Shown: positions 58,520 through 64,000 of the stretch, piece after piece
How the letters are laid out: each line of letters begins with the position of its first letter
Position numbering within the stretch: the stretch's first letter is position 1
From: Quillaja saponaria
Taxonomy: Eukaryota; Streptophyta; Magnoliopsida; Fabales; Quillajaceae
Reading direction: 5' to 3'
Length of the DNA stretch: 64,000 nucleotides
Assembly (NCBI GenBank): GCA_029379385.1
Contig: CM055612.1
Coordinates: 13,268,001-13,332,000 of the forward strand
Notes under the pieces: generated by a model
Databases searched by the model: none
Told to the model about the DNA's origin: nothing
The model's input: only the letters and a program-made list of their open reading frames with translations
Position numbers and translations under genes: made by a program

Positions 58520-58617
58520 ACATTCATTCATTTTCGACTGCTTCACACTCTCTCATTGAGCATGCACAGGAGGAGGAGCACAAGGTGGACGATGCTAATT
58601 TAGGAGGAGATGAGTAG
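58520..58617 (+). pseudogene. Probable last exon of the CACTA protein
   Basis: After an acceptor-like TTTACAAG, the frame reads IHSFSTASHSLIEHAQEEEH and KVDDANLGGDE, then a TAG at 58615-58617. An acidic C-terminus of this kind is common in these CACTA proteins. The exon call depends on the intron prediction across the tandem array. Confidence 0.45.
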
Positions 58618-59059
58618 TTTGTTCTTATTGTCTTCAACTGATGTAGATACTTCAATTATTAATGTTATGTAAGTTTTTCTTTTAATATTTGATGTATCTT
58701 CATCAAGTATTGTATCTAACAGGTTCACCCTATAAAAATTAAAACAAATTATTTGAAAAAGGAACCACAAAATCTATAAACTATCACCAACAACATTTTT
58801 ATTCTTCTGTGATAAGGTATGATGTCGCCGGTAAATTTGGATCAAGTAATCTATGACAACAAAGCACTATCGTAGATACTTTTGGAAAGTTTTAAAATAC
58901 CACCGACATTGATACTATCTCTGAAGGGTTTCCATTATGTTATTAGAGATAAACTTAACATAAGTGTCTATTATTGTTGTTTGCTGTCAATTACAGCCTG
59001 TTCTCATATGGGTCAACACTAAGAATAGCATGAGCGTCAGCCATTTTAAGACACCAGTT

Positions 59060-59112
59060 TGTCTATCAGCGACAAAAAACCATAATCAATGTAAATAACT
59101 TTTCTTGTAGTG
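59060..59112 (-). mobile_element. CACTA transposon right terminus
   Basis: It ends TTTTCTTGTAGTG, the inverse of the CACTACAAGAAAA left end. Before it the subterminal region has TATCAGCGACAAAAAACC and other GTCGC-like words (58830, 59033). The 3 bp beyond are gaa. This terminus belongs with the coding remnant at 56262-58617. Confidence 0.7.
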
Positions 59113-61846
59113 GAAAAATCACTTGTCGTAAATGTGTCGACATGTTTACAAGTCATTTATGTCCAACCCTAATCTTTTAAATTTGTATCACTTTTGAGTC
59201 GGGTTCGCCTATTGTGTTACTTATCAGCCCTAACTTTCATCGTAGACAATCAAATTTCCTAATACATAAATAGATAAATCAAAACAGATGATGCTAATAT
59301 GGCATATTTTTTTTGTAATAATTTATAGAGGTCTATGTATTGAATATATTTGTTACACAATAGCAAATAATGTTCTTATTTCTCATTAAATTATATTAAA
59401 GTAAGTTAATTTATTACTTTAAATAATTAAATAATCTCAATAAATTTCACTAATTGAACTAAATAATTTTCCATGCTTTTTCACATACACTCTTTCATCT
59501 GTCAGTTGACCAGTACCATAGTGAAACTTTCTCAAAGCAATTGCAAGCTCAAAATGACCATTTCGTGGCCCAAAGTTGATATTGAGGAATTTTGCTCAAA
59601 AGGCACAGGGTAGGGTAGGGTAGCGTATGGTAGGTCTGCTTAAGAACAAATAAACCCACAAATGCTAGTATCAAATTTCAAATCTCACCAAAAAGGTGTT
59701 ATATTTTCAATTAAACATTGCTTCTAGGAATGTCAATTTAAAGTGGCACACAAATTAATCAACATCACTCTCACTCCCCAATTGAACATTCTCACTCCTT
59801 AACCACCATGACTGAACGGGATTGTCGCATAAAGGGTGAATGACAATAACTTCCACTTTCTTGCTTTTCGATATGTACCCGATATTTTGCTTCGTGTACA
59901 GTTAAATTCTTCAAAAAATAATAGATAAAATTCATTTCTTTATCGATTATAACGACATAATTACAATGCAAATACTACAACTTTTGATACTAGGAAACTC
60001 ATGTTTAACCTAAAGTGGATACTCTATTGGTGACAAGACATTAAAATGAGCACCAAACAAATATTAATTAATATGAAGGGACAAGATAAGACACCAATAT
60101 TAACAATTTTGCAAAGACATATCAGACAAGGAAATCACCCACGATTTTCCAACTTATGCATTTTCTGCCTCAATATTTGTCTTTGGTGCGTTTTTTCCTT
60201 ACATAAATACACTTTAATGATTTAATCACCAAAGTCAATCAGCATCAATAAATTTGATAAAAAAATTAAAATAATACTGAGGATTGGAAAATGAAAGTGC
60301 GTCCCAATTTCTTATGGGGATTCCTATTCTTTGGTAAAAGTTATTCTTTTATAACATAAAGAAGCAATTATAAAGGGGTGGAAAAAAGGGCAAAGGTGAA
60401 ACATGAAGAAAGTAGAGTGGTAGCACTGATAGGTGATTGAGTGGCATTCTTGGTGCTTGACGCTGATTACTGCCCTCTATTGTAAGAGACCATATGCAAT
60501 TGTGTGCATAAATATTCGCAAAGTTTTAAGTCCATTAAGTTTAGTAGAATAAAGTACTAACACATCAGTAAATTATTCAAATAGTAAATTGATATATATT
60601 CTGACACATCACACTTAAGATTTTGATGTCACATTAGTTAATATATTATTTTTTGAAAAAAAAAAAAATTGCTGAGATTTAATCTTTGACCTCTCTCAAA
60701 TAAAATAACAAATAATAATCAATTTGAAAAGTTAATTATTTAGTATATTAACTCATGCAAAAAATAGGCATCTATTAAATATTAAATGAAATAAAAAATT
60801 TAAAATAAATAAATAAAAAACTTACTTCGTTTAAATTTTGAAGTGATTAACTATTACAATTTTACACATAAACATTTTTACTCAAAAATTTAAAACACTA
60901 AAAAAATTCTCACAAAATTTTATATTATAGTTTGACTTTTCATATTCACCATTGAAACTCAAAATAAATAAATAAAAGTAAAATTCATAAATTTGTTAAT
61001 TAGGAGAATGGTATGGTGACACACTATCACGTAAGCTTATATTTCATCTCTTTAAGTTTTTTTAAAAATTGGGGTTGATGGAATTTAAACCAAGGCTTAT
61101 ACATTAAAAGAAATAAAAGATTAATAACTACTTTTACAATCTCATTGTTTGATAAGTTCAATAAAACAAATTGAATTTCAAAAGAAAAAAAAAATCACAA
61201 AACTCCGATTAAAGAAAAACAAAAGAAAAAAAAAATAAAACAACTCTTATAAACTTTTATACAATAATTTCATCTTTCATCCCCGCAATTAAATTCAAAA
61301 TAAATAAATAATTTGAAGTATTAGTTTTTACAACCAAAAAAAAAAAATCAATAATGTTGTTCATGATATTATATTATCACAAATAAAATAAAATAAAATC
61401 TTAAAATACAAATTAATTTAAAATGAAATAAAAATAAAATTATTTATGTATTGCACAGATACCAGGTTCATCTAGTAGTAGATAAATCTCTTCTTATTAG
61501 ATGTGATCTATTTATATTCAAGTGTGAGTGAACTATGCACATAATTAAGGATGTTAATTGATTCGATTGGGTCGGTACTAAATCTGACATGTTCTATGCT
61601 ACTAGTTTTTTTTTTTTTTTTTTTTTCCCTAGACAGATAATGGATTTTATGTTGGGTCAAAATAAAATTCATGAATTTCAGGTAAGGATGAGTTTGATTT
61701 AACACTTTTGTTCAAATCAACTATGCAATCAATCGATTGTTTCTACACTAATTTACTTGAAATTGTTTTCTTAAAAAAAAAATTTATATAGTTGTATAAT
61801 TTTACACAAGAAAACAAATTTAAAATAATAGGACTAGGTCAATTAC
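59113..61846. other. Intergenic AT-rich DNA
   Basis: No gene recognised. It contains AAATAAATAAAT-type simple repeats (about 60800, 60965, 61305, 61385), poly(A) near 60658, a short ggtagggtagggtag run near 59612 and poly(T) at 61604-61626. The frame at 61508-61705 is a chance product of the simple sequence. Confidence 0.5.
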
Positions 61847-62199
61847 ACTATGGGTCCCTAAGATTTTATTGTTTCTTTTCAAATCAATCACTTTATTTTA
61901 AAACATTTCAATTAGGTCACTGTTTTTATTTTAATTTCAATTGAGTCTTATACATATCTATTCGTCAAAATTTTCTACTATTTAGTCAAATTTTCTTATA
62001 CTTTTGTACGGTTTTTGCTCGTAAATATTAAAATCATTATTCTCTTGTGTTGTTTGGTTGTCTTCATCTTATTCTTTAAACACATTTCATTTATAAGTTG
62101 TTAGAAATTGATATATGCGACCCAATTGAAAATTTTCAAATTAAAATGACTCATTTGCAACAACAATGAAAGTATAAGGGTCTAAAATGTAATTTGGTC
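61847..62199. mobile_element. MITE-like element with terminal inverted repeats
   Basis: The left end GGTCAATTACACTATGGGTC and the reverse complement of the right end (GACCAAATTACATTTTAGAC) are imperfect inverted repeats. The interior shows TTTCAATTAGGTCAC and TTTCAATTGAGTC words. The 353-bp length and lack of coding sequence fit a MITE. No clear target duplication was seen, so its superfamily is open. Confidence 0.5.
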
Positions 62200-62341
62200 A
62201 CAAGAGTATTAATAATTTAGGAGAATATTAAGTGAATTGACTAAGAGAATAAATTAAGAATTTTATTTACACTAGCCATAATCTTCTAAGATACTATCCA
62301 TTACTACCTATTGACCCTCTTTGTGATTTCATTGGAGATTT

Positions 62342-63090
62342 TGTTAGTATTAGTGTTTAAGAGTCAATTAATGATTGGTTATAATGACACTTCATTTGTT
62401 CAAATGCATGTAATACTATTTTATTAGGCTTTCTTTATAATTGTTTTGAAATGAGATTTAGTATAACAACATATAAAGTTCTTAGAAAAATACTGTGTAT
62501 GCATAATTATGATGCTGATCATAATTGTGAGGTACGAAATACATAAAATATTATTCTAAAAGTATTCCTGGTCAGTGAATCATCAATAAGAAGGATATTG
62601 ATGATTTTTCGAGACTAGCATATGCTGTGTCATTCTCTTATAAAGAGAGTAATTATCTCATAAGCTACGAACATGGTGATGTTGAGGCAAACATATGGCT
62701 TTTTGTTAGTTGAATAAATACATTGAATTGACCCATCACAAGAAATCATGTGGAGTTTTTACTCATGTGTCAATAAAAGTTCTCAAAATGTTAGTGGTGT
62801 AAGTGATCCTTTGACTTAAGATCATCTTATTACCTTATATGTGAATCTATTTGTTTTGATGTTACATGGGTGACTATTAGACATGTAGTGAAGCATATCA
62901 AGGTAGATGACTGATAGACAAATAATTCATCATCCTTGGTAAAAAGGATGAATATCTCATAGCATCTTGAGACAAGTATGTTTTGTTCTGGAAATCTTTG
63001 CAAAGTGAAAGAAATTAAGAAAAATGTTTTCTTAAATCTCTTTGAGGAACAAAACATAAAGTTGGTTCCATGTACTAATTGATTTGGACA
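62342..63090 (+). repeat. LTR-like repeat, inverted partner of 8526-9223
   Basis: It starts TGTTAGTATTAGTGTTTAAG after GGAGATT, which looks like the end of a polypurine tract. It runs collinear with the reverse complement of 8526-9223. The right limit is set by loss of similarity and is not a known LTR end. The antisense frame 62830-63057 is inside it. Confidence 0.55.
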
Positions 63091-63589
63091 AAGATAAGGT
63101 TGACAGTAGAATTCATGCCCTATGTCTAACTCGGGATATAATTAATGATATAACATCCTTGAAAAGTTGTACATGGTATATCAGGTACATGACAAATTTT
63201 ATTGCATCAAGACATAAAGTCCATTTGAGATTTTTTTGTGAAAATAAGTAAATTGATAATTATGATTTTATGCATAAAGTTGAAAAGGAAAATATGCATG
63301 ATGATATTGTTTAATTGTGCATGTGTTTTGCATGGGATTAGGGGTAAAATGATAATTTTTACCAATTTATTATTTAGTGAAGGAAAGGAATATAAAAGAA
63401 TATTACTAGATTAAAATGGAGAATTTAGTAATATATATGGTTATATATATATGTGTGTGATTACTTGTAAAAGAAGCCTTAGTTATTTTTGGATAGTTAA
63501 GAAGAAAAATTAAATTATTGGATTAAAAGTGTAAAAAGGAAGTATTAATATATAATAAGGAAAATGTAATGTACGTGTGTCAATAAATA

Positions 63590-63631
<42 letters not shown>

Positions 63632-64000
63632 ATATATGTGTTTGAATATAAGGACTAAAGTGAAGAAACTGAAACTTTTAGCATTAAATGAAAATCATAA
63701 TGGTGTCTTCAAAACCACGGATTGAATCCACGGTTTTAGACGACTTCTTGAAGAAGCTATTTGCATGCAATGCTATGTGTTTAATGAAGAAATGATGAGG
63801 GTGTTAGGTGTTAAGGTGGCCGAATTAGGAGGAAAATAAGAGGAAAAGAGAAAATTCAGTAAGAGAGTGCGAGAGCAAGAAAAATTCCTAACTTTTGATT
63901 TAGTAGCCCTATATATTGAGCTAAAATTTGGAGGAGTGATCAAGATCAAGGCAAGGAGCAAGAATCTTCCTTTGCATGTGTCATCAAGCAAGTGGAAGTG
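63091..64000. other. AT-rich DNA with a long TA microsatellite
   Basis: A (TA)n run lies at 63593-63625, followed by TG-rich repeats. The last 300 bp are purine-rich on plus. A stretch near 63320-63400 (TGGGATTAGGGGTAAAATGA) resembles sequence common in long Tekay LTRs, but no end or partner is in the window. Confidence 0.35.

Noticed and set aside
59600..59640. ggtagggtagggtag as an interstitial telomere repeat
   Set aside because: The plant telomere unit is TTTAGGG. This run is GGTAG-type, very short and irregular.
1..64000. Host protein-coding genes, tRNA or rRNA genes
   Set aside because: No frame outside transposable elements shows a recognisable domain or exon structure, and no tRNA cloverleaf or rRNA sequence was noticed. 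Very small or heavily split genes cannot be excluded by eye.

Overview
This is AT-rich nuclear DNA from a flowering plant, probably a eudicot. I found no host gene, rRNA or tRNA gene. Almost everything recognisable is a decayed transposable element: Ty3/gypsy elements of two kinds (Tekay/Del-type chromoviruses with an initiator-Met-tRNA primer site, and Athila-type elements with a TGGCRCCGCTGYC-like primer site), a Ty1/copia LTR, solo LTRs, CACTA DNA transposon remnants and a possible MITE. This composition suits pericentromeric or other gene-poor heterochromatin. Lineage names rest on motifs read by eye.

Layout. 310-7248: Tk1, a minus-strand Tekay-type element with both LTRs and broken gag, PR, RT, RNase H and IN. 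7249-10885: no gene, but a CACTA-type terminus (8462) and an LTR-like repeat (8526-9223). 10886-13806: a copia LTR split by an Athila-family solo LTR (11184-12622). 13882 to about 16600: another Tekay-like LTR with internal tandem repeats. 16665-56217: a large nest. 56218-59112: 3' part of a CACTA element with a Ptta/En/Spm-type coding remnant and a tandem array of about 165-bp units. 59113-64000: intergenic, with a MITE-like element and an inverted partner of the 8526-9223 repeat.

The nest has four levels, supported by TG..CA ends and target-site duplications (TSDs). Tk2 (Tekay type, plus, 16665-56217, TSD taaca/taata) contains solo LTR sAt-b (17376-18805, gttac/gttac), At1 (Athila, plus, 20607-44150, tatat/tagat) and At3 (Athila, plus, 46464-52643). 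At1 contains At2 (Athila, minus, 27043-38994, ctatc/ctata), inserted in the At1 integrase reading frame, which resumes at 38995. At2 contains sTk, a Tekay-type solo LTR (minus, 32992-35950, acctt/acctt). Without insertions, Tk2 is about 8.4 kb, At1 11.6 kb and At2 9.0 kb.

Every coding region is disrupted. Parts are still readable: the At1 pol, the At2 gag-RNase H deletion fusion, and a 218-codon ORF in At2 that belongs to the Athila downstream ORF of unknown function (the 'putative plant transposon protein' type). None of these elements looks autonomous.
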